From Impatiens glandulifera (Eukaryota > Streptophyta > Magnoliopsida > Ericales > Balsaminaceae), in assembly GCF_907164915.1 (NCBI RefSeq), contig NC_061862.1, forward strand, positions 59,397,068 through 59,461,067: a stretch of 64,000 nucleotides of DNA, read 5' to 3'. The notes under the pieces are model-generated. The model was not told the origin of the DNA, searched no databases, and saw nothing but the letters and a program-made list of their open reading frames with translations. A program made the position numbers and the translations under genes. Positions 49,456 to 61,699 of this stretch are shown piece by piece (position 1 is the stretch's first letter; each line of letters starts with the position of its first letter).

Positions 49456-51948
49456 TTACATGAACATAACCGCCACAAGAAATATTATTGTAACGTGTGC
49501 ACACAAATGATTTGTGGTTGCAGAATTTGGTAAAACTGGATAGTCATCTGGAGGCGGGAGCTTACATTCATCACCATTAAAATAGACCTTCCTAGGGAAT
49601 GCCCATCCTTGTTTGAGGGTAAAGGTTTCCTTGTTCTTCTGAAGTAACACCTCCGATTGCACATTTCCAAAGGGTCCGGCTTCCATTAGAAGGTCATTAT
49701 AGAACTTCATGCCGTAAAACATGGCTGTATCATCTGCATGATCATGAATAATTAATATTTGTGTTATAACTAAGTGTATAGAAACGTACTCTTTAGGGTT
49801 CGATGAGTAGGAAATGCATGTAATTACTTATTGATTCGTAAGGGACTAGGGGCTTGTAATCGAAACTGAAGACTTGAGTGACATTGTTAAGGTTTGGGTG
49901 TTGAGCCACTAGAGTCCATTGAGTGTAGTTGAGCCGATAATTGAAGTTTGTGACGGCTATTTTTACTCGCCAATAGTCTTTGTAGTTTATCTTGACGTGC
50001 CAATGGATTCTTATTGGACACATGTGGTGCGTGCACTGCAACAATGGTGCGTTATCCTTTCTTGGAGTGTTTATCCCCGTCTTTTTCAGTTGATCCGAGT
50101 CGCTCCTATGCATAGTATTAGTAAAATGATTAGAGAACATGAAGATCATCAATGGGTTGGATTATGAATTTATGATAATCAGTAGTCTTACATGATGCAA
50201 TTGTTCTTGGTTTGACACCCACATGAACAAGTTGGACATGGAGTGATTGTGTTATTGTAGAAAGACGAGAAGGAAACACAACATGTCGGGTTTTTTGAGG
50301 CTAGAAATTGTGAATAAGTGCACGTCACGTTCCATGTCACTGAGAATAATGTTTCGATTAATTAGTACACAATTTGCATGCATGCATTCAAATATGTTAC
50401 TTGAAATAAGTGGCTAAAAATTATTATTTTTATTATCCATTAGGGTATGAAGATCATAACTTTGTGTTAAAAAACTAAACAAGGTTTGAAATGAATGTTT
50501 CCTTACAATATAAATCAACAAAATGAAACTAAGTGACAATAACTATTATTTGGAAACACTTTTCAGCTACAAGAACTATTATTTGGAACACTTTTCATAT
50601 CAGATCCATAATGGAACTTGTCGTTAAAATTATAAAATTTGTATCAAACTATGTTCTTTTTCAAATGTGACCATATCGAGATCTACATATTGATGAAATA
50701 TTTATCAACATAAACAATACGACCTTGTTTGGGATTCAGTTATTTAAATTGTTTTGTTTTGATAGGTTAAAAAGGTTATTTAGGTAAGAAAATTGAAAGG
50801 GTTAATATATGAAGATTATTTCAAAGATTTGATTCTATGATTGATGATGTATATGATCAATTTTAAAATTTTAAGAACTTAACCATAAATTCTTATATGG
50901 ATTTGATCTAGATCTACATATTGATGAGATAGTTGTCTCCATAAACAACATTAGTTTCAAACTGAGAATTATTTGAATAATTATCAAATAATTTACTAAC
51001 TATTTTTTCTTATATCCTATCATTAATCAAATCAATAAAATCACTCAAATATTCTCTATATATGAACTCTTTAACTATTTTTTTACAAGAATAGTTCATA
51101 TTTTCTTAACCTAAATCCGAACAAAGTATTTAAATAACTCCACTCCAAAGATTATTTTTGACGTTTTCTAATCTAGATAGAAGAAGTGTTTTCAAATGAG
51201 CAGGTAATATGTATGAACAACAATGACACATGCTATATATAATAGTAGTTGATAATAAAATGACTCACTCAAAGCTTGAGTCTTGCGTCTGCGATCAGGC
51301 GTTAGGAAAACGGTGGAAGGAACGATCTTGGCAGGACCACAAGTGTACCCAGGGCCAGGACCCAATAATGTAAAGTTCTTTGGAAGCTTGACGGTTTTAT
51401 TAGAAGATCCAGAAAGACCTACACTAACTTGAAAAGCCGAGACTGAGCCAGCAGGGTCTTGACCCCGAGAGGCAATAACTCCACCCTTGCAACAATTTTG
51501 AAACTGTTGGTTATAAGGGACACCAGGAAGTAAGTCTACTAATATAGGATTTCTCTTGCAACAATGTGGAATGTTTCCCTTGAACTTAGAACAATCTCCT
51601 TGTTCGGTTGTTTGCGCGCCAATTATTGACCAAATCACTTCTTTTTTCGCCCACGACCATCCAAGTGTCCATCCCGGGTTCATTATGTGTCGATACAATT
51701 GGAAGTTATTCATCGTCACAGCAGCCTTCACACAATCAATATATTAAAATGAAGAAAATGAAATTGGATTATTTGAAATTCATGAGATCATAACTTAACA
51801 TTACCACGTAACCATCTGCAGTCCAAGATACGACGTCCCATTTGATTGTAATGTTTCCAAACGGATCTAGTGGATCAAACGCCGTAGATTGAGTTAGCAA
51901 GATCGTGATCATGAAGAAGAGAGCATAGTTGAGGGAATTGAAACTCAT
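49456..51948 (-). CDS. COBRA-like GPI-anchored protein
   Basis: Five exons join in phase: 51948-51805, 51725-51269, 50339-50192, 50105-49828 and 49733-49456 (434 aa), GT-AG throughout. Residues 1-23 are a signal peptide (MSFNSLNYALFFMITILLTQ). The COBRA domain follows: FDPLDPFGNITIKWDVVSW, PGWTLGWSWAKKEVIWS, GAQTTEQGDCSKFKGN, the CCVS signature (NPTCCVSFSSFYN) with its Cys-rich stretch CPTCSCGC, then CTHHMCPIRIHWHVK and NFNYRLNYTQWTLVAQHPNL. The end is a small-residue site (PNSATT) and a hydrophobic tail (VTIIFLVAVMFM) expected of a GPI anchor. COBRA-like proteins sit on the outer plasma membrane and in the wall, and help order cellulose. Length and order match COBL family members and all key Cys-rich parts are present. 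Which COBL it is cannot be said without alignment. Confidence 0.95.
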
Positions 51949-51959
51949 GTTTAATTGGC

Positions 51960-52465
51960 CTTTGATTCAATTTCATGCAATTAATAAGATGTGAGTTATT
52001 TTATTATAATAATATGTCACAGTTACTTAGAAATTAAATAAGCACAATATTTAATCATTATTCGGATGGATGATGAATACACCATAGCTAACTTTTGTAT
52101 GTGGGTAGGATCATAACCCATGATTAATTTGCGTGTAATATAAACATTTTCAAAAGTGAAAATGAAATAACATTCCTCTTCTACCAACTAATTAACTTGT
52201 TGGAAGATATTTCATTTTATTTTATATAGTTTTTTTTAAAGGATCATCACATTGAAAGAGAAATAAAATACAAACAAAACAAAAGTAAAGTAAATGGTGA
52301 AAAATTAATACGACATGGAGGCCCAGCACAATTGGGCCACAATAGACCATCTAAAAGCCCAATAAGTTAGTACCCTAGTAATGGAGACAGAATTTATTAA
52401 TTTCGAATTCTTGGATTTGCTGTCCCACTTGCTGCGTAGTCTCTATCAGATGAGAGAATATTAAA
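51960..52465. promoter_or_regulatory. Upstream region of the COBRA-like gene
   Basis: Contains the promoter by position only. No TATA box at a convincing distance was fixed, and no other gene is seen. Confidence 0.35.
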
Positions 52466-52470
52466 ATAAA

Positions 52471-52628
52471 ATGTTATATATATAATTTTTTAGGATATAA
52501 AGTTTAGAATTTAAAATTTAAGGTTGATGTGATATATATAACTTTTTAAATGTTATATATATAATTTTTTAGGATATAAAGTTTAGAATTTAAAATTTAA
52601 GGTTGATGTGATATATATAACTTTTTAT
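52471..52628. repeat. 79-bp tandem duplication, identical by eye
   Basis: ATGTTATATATATAATTTTT then TAGGATATAAAGTTTAGAAT and onward is present at 52471 and again at 52550, with no difference noticed. This points to a recent event. Confidence 0.9.
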
Positions 52629-52699
52629 TCGTTTTGATATTAAGACCGTAAGTGAAACAGTCTTTTGGACAGAGATCTTCACTCATTAACTTCAAGACA

Positions 52700-52935
52700 A
52701 ATTATTATATATATATATATAACAATTAAAAATAAATTTAGCACACATATAATTCACTCAAATTTTTATGAACCACACTTTTTATCTTTATAATTTTTAA
52801 ATAACATTTGAAATTTGCACCCAGACACTACATATTTCACAATCACACTATCCCCTCGAACATGTATAATTTATTCGAATTTACATTCACATATATCACT
52901 ATCACACTATCCCTTCATTTATAATTTTACATACT
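52700..52935. repeat. Minisatellite-bearing repeat, left copy
   Basis: ATATATAACAATTAAAAATA with AATTT(A/G)GCACA and CACTCAAA, then units of the type TATAATT(T/C)ATTC(G/A)AATTT and CACTATCACACTATCCC. The same arrangement in the same orientation, with more units, is at 60255-60870. Confidence 0.75.
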
Positions 52936-54505
52936 TCATTTATAAAATTAAAAATAATTATTTTGATTATTTTTTAATAAATAAAATCAAAATAATTAAA
53001 ATTAAGGCCAAAACATGATTAAATAATTAATTAGATTAATTAAGGATAATGACCAATAAAAATGAATAAAAATAATTTGGGATAAAAGCAATTTATTCCG
53101 AATTAATTGTAGAAAATCAAAGGAAATTAAAATAAATAATTTAGGATAAATGTTGTATTCATTTTATCCCAATTAAATTATTTATTAAACCCAAAAATAT
53201 ATATTAAATAATAGATTAGCAAAATATGTGCCATATTTATTAAAAATGTTTTTATATATTTTAAGTTTGAAAACAAAACCAAAAGGGTTAAAGAAAAATC
53301 AATTTCAAACAAACCCTTAAGCTTTTAAATAAATTGTAATCCTGTGTGACCGAAATTTGGAAGGATCGCTGCAGTAGGAACCACAACCGTCGAATAAGCG
53401 TTGGATTTTCATTCAACGCCCAGGAGCCATCCGCGTAGCCCTCTGAAACGAAGGAGACGCGCGCTTGCGAAGCACATGATCAACTAATGCGCGCCTTAGT
53501 GCCGTTAGTTGAAACGCGTCAAAACGCCCGATCGTAGACGAAATTCAAAAGAAATGTCAATGAAGCGTCCCACGTTCGAGATTATGCCCAAAACGACGTC
53601 ATTTCATGCATAGTTTATCTTCTTCCTCACAAAAACGAATATAATAAGAACATGCCTCGTCTTTGATTTGTCAAAGATGGAACTCCGTCGATAGTCCACC
53701 AAAACGATTGATTCGAAAGCTGAAATGATCACCTACCACATTGATCATTTCCCCTACGATCATAGGCTTCATTATGGTCTGATCGAGCAAGTTAGATCAA
53801 TAACATCCAAACTAACATTGATGACTTTTGACTAAATCTGATCCACTTGCTTCACAAATTGACTTCGGGAGGCTATAAATAGCCTCTTGAGCAAACTGAA
53901 GGCAAGAGATCCACTCTCAAGCCCTCAATCAAACTTTTTCAAAAATCCTCCATTAAAGCTTCAAGCTTTCTAGATTTTTGGAATTTTCGTGCAAGGCCTT
54001 AAGGCTCTGAACTAGACATTCACACAACTTACTTAAGATATAAGGAGTGTTCTTCAACTCTCAGTAAGATTCCAATCACCCACTAATTTAATCTTCCAAT
54101 TTGAAATTGATTTTTTTTAAATTTTAGTTTTCACAATTTCATATACTATCTGGTTGTTGAATTTCTTGATTAGAAAACGATCTTAGAATCATTTGTAAGC
54201 TCCCGTTGAAGCCAAACCCGATCAATCAACCTAAATAATAAACCTCAAATTTGAATTTAGAAAATTTCAAAATCGAGTTTTCTATTCTTGAGTTATTGCT
54301 CAAGAACAACAACCTAGAAAGCTTCCCAAGAAGTTTATAATGATGTTGGGAACCTATTTGGACCAGTACCAATCTACTCTAACCATGTTTGATAAAAAAC
54401 CAAATTTTCATAAAAAAATGAAAATTTCAGTTCTTAAATTAGTCAAAACAAACAACAATTGTTCATATTTTGGTTCTATTCAATCATATGAAGCATAAGA
54501 AAGCT
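52936..54505. other. Intergenic with an LTR-like promoter block
   Basis: 53330-54060 is less AT-rich. It has a TATA box (GGCTATAAATAGCC, 53871-53884) followed by a leader-like stretch, as in a retrotransposon LTR or an orphan promoter. No LTR pair, primer site or coding frame was found beside it. It may be the left part of a sequence continued at 59.1-60.25 kb and split by the organellar insert; that is inference. Confidence 0.35.
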
Positions 54506-54847
54506 ATTAACAAGCTCATTACGCTTCATCAAAGCCCAAAATTTAGAAACTCCCCGAATCGGATCCCAAATTGACGGGTTAGTGTGAGCTTATCCATGCG
54601 GTTATGCACTCTTCGAATAGGAATCCATTTTCTGAAAGATCCTGGCTTTCGTGCTTTGGTGGGTCTCCGAGATCCTTTCGATGACCTATGTTGTGTTGAA
54701 GGAATATCTATCTGATCCGATATGATTTGATCGATTGTGTAAAGCCCGCGGTACACCGGTGCTCAAACTTTTTCTCAAGATATCTTCAAAACTCTTGGGG
54801 TCATTGCTCCGAATGTTGTTATCGCGGTGTGAAACCAGTTAGTTCCG

Positions 54848-54948
54848 TATGAAATTCAGATGCATGTGACAAGCCAAGGCCCTGAAAGGATCACTAACGA
54901 AATATCGCATTTAGAAGCCCATTTACTCCGCAATTTAGGCAAAAATTG
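54848..54948 (+). pseudogene. rpoB: Plastid rpoB fragment
   Basis: Reads [20 protein letters not shown] then [13 protein letters not shown], a central stretch of the plastid RNA polymerase beta subunit. Only about 33 codons are present, joined tail to tail with an rpoA piece. Confidence 0.8.
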
Positions 54949-55322
54949 TCCTCTAAATGGAAATTTTTTTCTTCCATATGTAAAAAGGGAATAAATAAAT
55001 CAATCAAATTGCGGGAAGCTTCATGAAGTGCTTCTTTAGGAGTTAAACTTCCATTTGTCCATATTTCGAGAAAAAGTATCTCTTGTTTTTCGTTCCCATT
55101 TCCATAAGAATGAATACTATGATTCGCATTTCGAACAGGCATGAATACAGCATCTATAGGATAACTTCTGTCTTGAAAGCTATGTAGACTTTTTATACGA
55201 TATCCTCGATTCCTCTCAATTTGTAATCCTATACAAAAATCCATAGGTTCCGTCAAGCTAGCTATATGTTGTGTATTATCAACAATTTTCACATAAGGCG
55301 GTAAGATGATATCTTGAGAAGT
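54945..55322 (-). pseudogene. rpoA: Plastid rpoA fragment within a chimeric 161-aa frame
   Basis: Reads [80 protein letters not shown] and [20 protein letters not shown], the middle of the plastid RNA polymerase alpha subunit. The open frame extends to 55379 and 54894 with unrelated ends ([17 protein letters not shown]... and [16 protein letters not shown]), so both borders are rearrangement joints. The missing N-terminus and C-terminal domain rule out function. Confidence 0.9.
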
Positions 55323-55678
55323 CCATACAAATCTTTCTTCTTCTCTAGCTGGTGGTCCTCTCAAATCGCATTTTCTCATCGATAGGTAGGGTTCATTCTA
55401 AGGTTCCTTATTCCGGTTGTAAAGCTACAGAAGAGGAGGAATGGGCACAGCCCCAGACGCAGTGCGCGTTTCCGACCCTCAAAGGTATGCGGCTATACGA
55501 CTTTCGTGCAATCCCTTGCTTGTTTGAAGTAGGATGTGGAATGTTCTTGGTGATGGATGGTGGTTCTTCAATCAGTTCGGGATCATCTCGCATCTAGCTC
55601 TACTGTTGAGGCGAGTAATAGAGAGTTTAATGGACTAACAGGAAGTCAAAAATGGATTTTAAAAGTAACTTGGGGGTA

Positions 55679-55888
55679 TCTAGTCTTATTCCTATTTTGG
55701 CATTTTTGATTTCCGGGGTTTTAGCCCCGATTAGCAAAGGACCAGAAAAACTCTCTAGTTATGAATCGGGTATAGAACCAATGGGCGACGCTTGGTTACA
55801 ATTTAGAATTCGTTATTATATGTTTGCTCTAGTTTTTGTTGTTTTTGATGTTGAAACGGTTTTTCTTTATCCATGGGCAATGAGTTTT
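55679..55888 (+). pseudogene. ndhC: Plastid ndhC fragment
   Basis: Reads [40 protein letters not shown] and [20 protein letters not shown] then FLYPWAMSF. This matches plastid NdhC and not mitochondrial Nad3, which has a different sequence here. The first about 16 codons and the last about 35 are replaced by unrelated sequence in an 88-aa open frame. Confidence 0.9.
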
Positions 55889-55899
55889 GGCGTAAGGAT

Positions 55900-57900
55900 A
55901 GAGAAAGAGAACAGATAGGCCCGGCCCTTCCGGGAGTGAAGGAAATTCTAATTTATAGAGTAGCTAGGATAGAACCTAAAAGTATCTTTGCTCTCGCTAC
56001 CTCCTTCCTTATTTAGTCTTATCCACTTCCTTTCCTTAGGTGTCATGAAGTGAGTTTTCTTTTGTGCTCTATAGAGTTGTTGAAAGGTGGCTGAGGGGTT
56101 AACATTGCAGTCAGTCTCAAACACAGAGATTGGCACCCCACTATCACTGACCCAGACCGTAATGAGGCAGCATACATAAGACAAGCACTTCAACCCATTT
56201 AATAACTTATTCATTCCTAGGAAAGATGAAGAAAAGACATAACAATAAGCCACGGAGTTGAAAAGCATGGACATGGACTATGGCAGTAGCAAACATCTTA
56301 TACTAATAATCCACCCCCTGCTAGCACTAAATTCTATTTTTATAAAAACTCTGCTTCAATCAATGTCTTTCTCGGATGTGACAGATCCAAGATGTACTTC
56401 TACAAGTAAAGGGAGTTAAAATAGATCCGTTTTTGGTTAAATGCGACTATGACTTCATTGATGAAGTAAGCTGGCCCTATCCTCCAAAAAGAAAGCCATA
56501 TCGTAACCCTAACGTTGTTCCTATTCATGAGTCTTACCCTTTTCTCGATTAGAACAATCGTTAGGTTCCCCCTCTTTGATTCTTATTGTGGGGCATTCAA
56601 TGCACTTGATGCATACCAGAAAGAAGAGGCTTTCCCGTGGGCTGGCTGGGTTAGGAGAGTACCCGCCTCTTCCCTCTCCAAAAGCCGATTCAGATACTGA
56701 ATCCTATATCTTGGAGAGAGGTGCATAAGTTATCCCTTTTACTCAGGGGGGGTATTCTACCACTTCGACTAATACGGACGCGGTTCCCTCGTTGTTCAAG
56801 AAGTAATGAAAGGAAGCCCCGGGTCCGCGTTCGTTCTTGTCTGTATAGCTTTGATGAGCGGAGATCTAGCAATGCATTCTAAGTACAAATCGAAGGTATT
56901 GGATGTATCATTAGGTTGTGCCGAGTCAAATCTGCTCTGTTTTTTTCCGTTGCGTTGCAGAAAAGGGATCCCTTCCTCCTGCTTTTAAAAATGATGAATA
57001 TGAAGTCCGGGAGGCTGCAGGTACTATGGATCCTCTGACTCCCAATCGGGTTGCCTTCCCAGGTCTCGCTGGTCTTGCTTGTAGGTCGTGATATGCCTCG
57101 AGATGGCGTCTCTTGTCCCCCTGCTGGTTGGGAATCTGCTCCCGGGTCGTCGCTCTGCTGCGTCTGGCCCATCCTCTAGGCACCTTTGGAAGGTGGGGAG
57201 TGTGACAACGTACACGCTTCCCTTTAAGGTACTGAAGAAGAGCTGGAGGAAGGATAGAAGCCATACCCGGTCTGTCCAAGGGTAGCTGTCAAAAGGCAGG
57301 AAGGCAGGTGCGATTGCGATAGCCACTTAAACTATATAGGTTGCTAGTGTTAGTGTTGACCACTAAATAACGTTATCACGCCTTCGCTTCGAGTAGGGCT
57401 GTAGGCAACCACTAAATTGACTCTTTTTCCATGTTCGGAAAGCCTGCTTTCAACGATTCGTTATCCCTCAAGTATAGAGTAGAGTATATGAAGGTTTTGA
57501 TACAATTGAAAAGTCAACTCAATCATCTTCGACTAAACCTTGTGTTCCCGATTCTTGGTCTTCCGGTCGAGATATCACAGTGGGGAGGGGACCAACTAGA
57601 AGATAGCTATCAAGTTTAATAAAGTGGTAAGCTTGTGCCCGTGAGTCGCCGGCCTAGGATAGTCCCTGTCATTATACAGTAAGCTCGCCTAACCCGCCAA
57701 CAATTATGAATCCATTAAACAAGGGAAAGGTTTAGTTCCCATTTCTCCGAATCGCTTTCGTTGAGCTACGTAACCTATCTACCGAGCGACCTTAGCCCCT
57801 TTGCCAATTCTTCTTCGAGAGTTCTGGTCCTGTAGTTAAAGGAGAGCGTCTAATTGTCAGGTTCCACTTTTTCCATTTTTAACTCAATTTCTTTCAACTT
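55900..57900. other. Organellar-type spacer without identified genes
   Basis: Short frames on both strands overlap each other, and none matched a known plastid or mitochondrial protein that I could name. Composition and features such as GC-rich short palindromes suit plant mitochondrial spacer. Confidence 0.45.
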
Positions 57901-57906
57901 CCGATT

Positions 57907-57942
57907 CTCGCTGACCCATCATACAAAGGGTACGCCGTTAGA
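57907..57942 (-). rRNA. Short organellar large-subunit rRNA-like fragment
   Basis: The minus strand reads GGCGTACCCTTTGTATGATG then GGTCAGCGAG, close to the conserved large-subunit rRNA segment around GGCGTACCTTTTGTATAATG and GGGTCAGCGA. The match stops after about 36 bases, so it is only a fragment. Confidence 0.45.
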
Positions 57943-58589
57943 GTAAGTGCGCTTTACTAATATAATTAAAATTAATTATCTAAATTGTCCGTCAATCAAA
58001 TTGTCTACCCGGTAGCACGTCTTTCAAAATCGAGATTGCCTGATATTGAATTCCCGGAGCTGGAGGTTTTTTCCTGATCAATAGGAGGGACGAGATTAAG
58101 TTACCAAAGGGAGAGCAAAGCGCTTCGGGAAAGAATGCAAAGACAGGAGTTACAGCTTGCTTCCTCATCTTTCGTCTTCCTTCTCTTCTTGCTGTCTGTC
58201 TGGTCTTACTTAAGGTATGAAAGAGCACTTTCAGCCCCAATCAAGGTTGGAGTTTTCTTTTGTTCTTTTATATTTCTTGGCCAATAATATTATAGTATAT
58301 TTATGCAAGTATTTTCAGAAACTTTTTAATTCTATTTTAAAAATAAAGCATTGAATTCTTATAGAGTCTAATCATTTTATTATCTTGGTCCGGTCTTTTT
58401 TGGAGGCCAATCTTCTTCTTCTCGTTCATCTGCTCTCGCGGCGGGATGCCTAGAAGTATAAGGTCCCTTGATTCTCAAAAGGAAGCTATTCGAATTGATA
58501 ATAGTGATTCATAATCGAATTGGAATTAGGCTCCGGTGTATTCAATTGAGTTGGGCCTTGCCCTTTATCAACGCAGGCATACACTGATA

Positions 58590-58755
58590 AGAAAACCATC
58601 TTATCCAAATTTAGATCCTCCTTGAAAAACAGTCCCATCTGCTGGAGCTTGTTGAATCATTCCCAAAGGACCGGTGTATTCAGGTCCAATACATTCTTGT
58701 ATCCATGCGGTCTCTTTCTAACCACAAAATGACTAGTACTCCTATTGTGATTAAA
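58590..58755 (-). pseudogene. ndhA: Plastid ndhA exon 1 fragment
   Basis: Minus frames read ITIGVLVILWLER, then in another frame WIQECIGPEYTGPLGMIQQA and PADGT. This follows the plastid NdhA stretch with GVLVIVWLER and RIGPEYAGPLG. Frameshifts and extra bases show decay. Confidence 0.7.
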
Positions 58756-59129
58756 AATAGGGACAAAAAGCCATATGATCCCATAGGCCTCGGATTCCGA
58801 TCTAGAAAATAAATCCTGAAATAACATAGATAATGAAATCGTTCATCTTGACAGTTGATATTTTCGATTGAGAAAGCAGCAGGCCCAAAGAGCTCCACAG
58901 TAGTGCCTTGCGAGGTCGTAGAGCCGGTAACCCTCATTACCAAAATTGTTTGGTTTGAATAAAACCCCTTCCCAATCGAATGATACATCGGGATGATGTT
59001 CGAAATGATCCTGGGAGCTTTGTGAAGCTTTCCATGTCTTTGGATTAAAGGATCCGGGTCTCAAACAAAAACATCAAAACCTGTAGTTTTGATATTCTTG
59101 AGGACCGATAAACCTAGCCAGGTCTAGCC

Positions 59130-59450
59130 TCGACTAAGAGATCTGACCGAGGATTCAACACCTTGATAGAGTATATTCGAACCCGGACCGAGGGATCTAA
59201 TCGAAAATTTTAGCATCCCAAATAAGAATCCTTAGACCTTGACCGAAGGAGCCCGACCGAGAATTCATACATCCGACCGAGAATTCTTGAGTCCGACCGA
59301 GGATTCCTATACCCGACCGAGAATTCTCAAACTCGACCGAGGAATCTCACACCCGACCGATCATCATCGCACTGCGACCGAGAGGTCCCAACCCAGGACC
59401 GAGTGTTTTAGTCCCGACCGATAAAAATTGCACCTAGGATCGAGAGCATC
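59130..59450. repeat. GACCGAG minisatellite
   Basis: About 12-14 units of 20-24 bases, best seen as CCCGACCGAGAATTCT(C/A) with variants. The array follows the right border of the organellar insert. Confidence 0.8.
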
Positions 59451-60250
59451 GGTCAAAAGACTTGTTTGGTTCCACTTTTTAATTTTCAAAATTATTTTTA
59501 TAATTTTGGAAACTCAAACCATTTTCTAAAAAACTGAAAAATTAGAAAATGATTTCAAAATATTTTTAGAATATTTTCATAAAAAAATATTTTGATAAGA
59601 GATCGTCTGGGAATTATTTTTAAACCTTAATGCCTCTAAAATTGATATTCTTCAAGTACATTCCTCTCTAATCGTCATCATCAGCTACCGGTACCAGCAT
59701 TTAAATATTGTTGTTGCAATTTTAAATACGTAAAACATGTGCACGTCTAGAATCGAAAGAATAATTGGTTAAAATAAACGTTATACAATTAATTTTCAAA
59801 ATTCAAAATTTTATAAAGTAGAGACCGTTTTAAAACGTGTAACGAGAATGTAGCGTAAAATCCATTTCCCGAGTATCACCAAACTACGATACAAAACAAA
59901 ACTCTAGTTATTAATAGATTTGTATATGCATGCCTTTTTATTGATTTTAAACTGAAAATCAATTGACGACTCTTTATCAAATGAATAATATTTTAAATTA
60001 ATTATTTTTAATTAATTTAAATACATATTTATAAAAAACAAATTTAAATTTGATTATTTTAAATCTAAAAGATTATTTGAAATTTAATCATAAATTATTT
60101 TTTTAATTAATTTCAAAAGGTCAAGATATTCTCATAAATTTTTTTAAAAATAATGTGTTATTCTAAACAATTCTTGACACGCAAAATGATGTTGGAATTT
60201 CTTGAACCTCGATTTTTCTGGGACAAGGGTTTTCCGAGGGTTACAACATC
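59451..60250. other. AT-rich intergenic, no gene seen
   Basis: Ends in a motif GGGTTACAACA that could be an LTR end, but no primer site or partner was found. Confidence 0.4.
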
Positions 60251-60254
60251 TTTT

Positions 60255-60870
60255 TATATATATATATAACAATTAAAAATAAATTTGGCACATACTATTC
60301 ACTCAAAAATTTGTATCAACGTAATTATCAATTTAAGTCTTTATAATTTCTCAAATAATACCTTCAAATTTACACCCACACCCTACAATAATTTATTCAA
60401 ATTTATACCCACATATATCACTATAACACTATCCATTCAAACAATATAACACATTCAATTTGTACCCTACCACAATCACATTATCTCTTCAAACAAATAT
60501 AATTCATTCAAATTTGCACTCACATATATTATCATCGTATTATCCCCTCAAACACATATAATTCGTTCAAATTGCACTTACATATACCACTATCACACTA
60601 AATCTACTCAAACACATATAATTCATTGAAATTTACTCCCCCATATAACACTATAACACTATACCTTCAAACAATATAATTTATTTAAATCATATACCAT
60701 CATTACACTATCTCCTCAAACACATATAATTCATTCAAACTTGTACCTACATATACTACTATCACATTATCCCTTTAAACTCATATATTTCATTCATACT
60801 TGCACCAACATATTCCACCATCACAATATCCTCTCAAACATATAATTCACTCAAATATGCATTTTTGCAA
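60255..60870. repeat. Minisatellite of about 60-bp units, right copy
   Basis: About nine units of CACATATAATTCATTCAAAT followed by TTGCACCCACATATACCACT-like and ATCACACTATCCCCTCAAA-like sequence. It starts with the same lead (ATATAACAATTAAAAATA) as the shorter copy at 52700-52935. Confidence 0.85.
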
Positions 60871-61699
60871 GGAATTCGAGCTATAGCCTCAAAAGGTGGA
60901 AAATTATCACTTTAATCATCAGATCACATGTGATTGTTGAGTTTTGTTTTTAATTATGTGCATGTGTATATATTTTGTAAGGGAAAAACTCTCGGTGAAA
61001 GCCTAATTGTCATCGGTGATGTTTTTCACCGAGAGCAACAAATGCTCTTGGAAGGTGTCGGTAAAAGAAAAATTAGTATCACTGAGAGCATTTGGAGACG
61101 TCAGAGATAATATTATTACTAAGAACATTAATTACTCTCTGTGATAATTCAATTCTTTTACTGAGAGTAGAGTCAATTCTCTCGGTGATAATCTGAAATC
61201 AATCTCGAAAACCTTTCTTTAGCTCTCGGTAATACTCTTAAATGATTACCGAGAGCATATGTATATTGCTCTCGATGATAATCAATTTTTTTTATAAATG
61301 AAATGGTTGTAAAACCGATTTTACCTATTTAAACCTAAACAATTTCAGAAAGCATACACAAATTATAACAAAAATATACCAATTTTCTTATACCAATAAA
61401 CCAAAATCCTAGTTCTTTCAAAAATATAGTTATCCAAAGATTCATCATATACCAGTCGAAATTCTAAAAGATAAAAGCTAGTTCTAAATAATATCATATA
61501 CTAGCTTGATCCAGAGATGGAGGTAGAGGATATCTCGCCATAAACGCCGCTAGCTAGTTCTGGAATTCTTCTCTATGTCTTTCCAACTGTCTTTATGTCT
61601 CAAGTGCTTGCTCTTGTAATCGAGACTTCAGATGTTCTATTTTCCTCGAAGACTCGGCTTGTAATTCACTACGCAACTACTTAAGCTCTTGTTTCCTCC

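Larger units (their letters stand above)
54510..59085. other. Nuclear insertion of organellar DNA (mosaic)
   Basis: Base composition is more balanced than in the flanks, and there are no nuclear-type genes. Four identifiable plastid gene pieces (rpoB, rpoA, ndhC, ndhA) lie in it in an order and orientation not found in a plastid genome. They are separated by DNA that looks like plant mitochondrial spacer, with a short rRNA-like piece at 57.9 kb. The simplest reading is a NUMT from a mitochondrial genome that had already taken up plastid pieces. A junction-rich mixture of plastid and mitochondrial fragments made at insertion is the alternative. All gene pieces are partial. Confidence 0.75.

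Noticed and set aside
53860..54060. TATA box and leader as a possible host gene promoter
   Set aside because: No coding exon follows before the organellar insert, so it was kept only as an LTR-like or orphan promoter block.
55948..57326. Several 60-117 aa frames on both strands in the organellar insert
   Set aside because: They overlap each other, none could be matched to a known organellar protein, and frames of this length are expected by chance in DNA of this composition.
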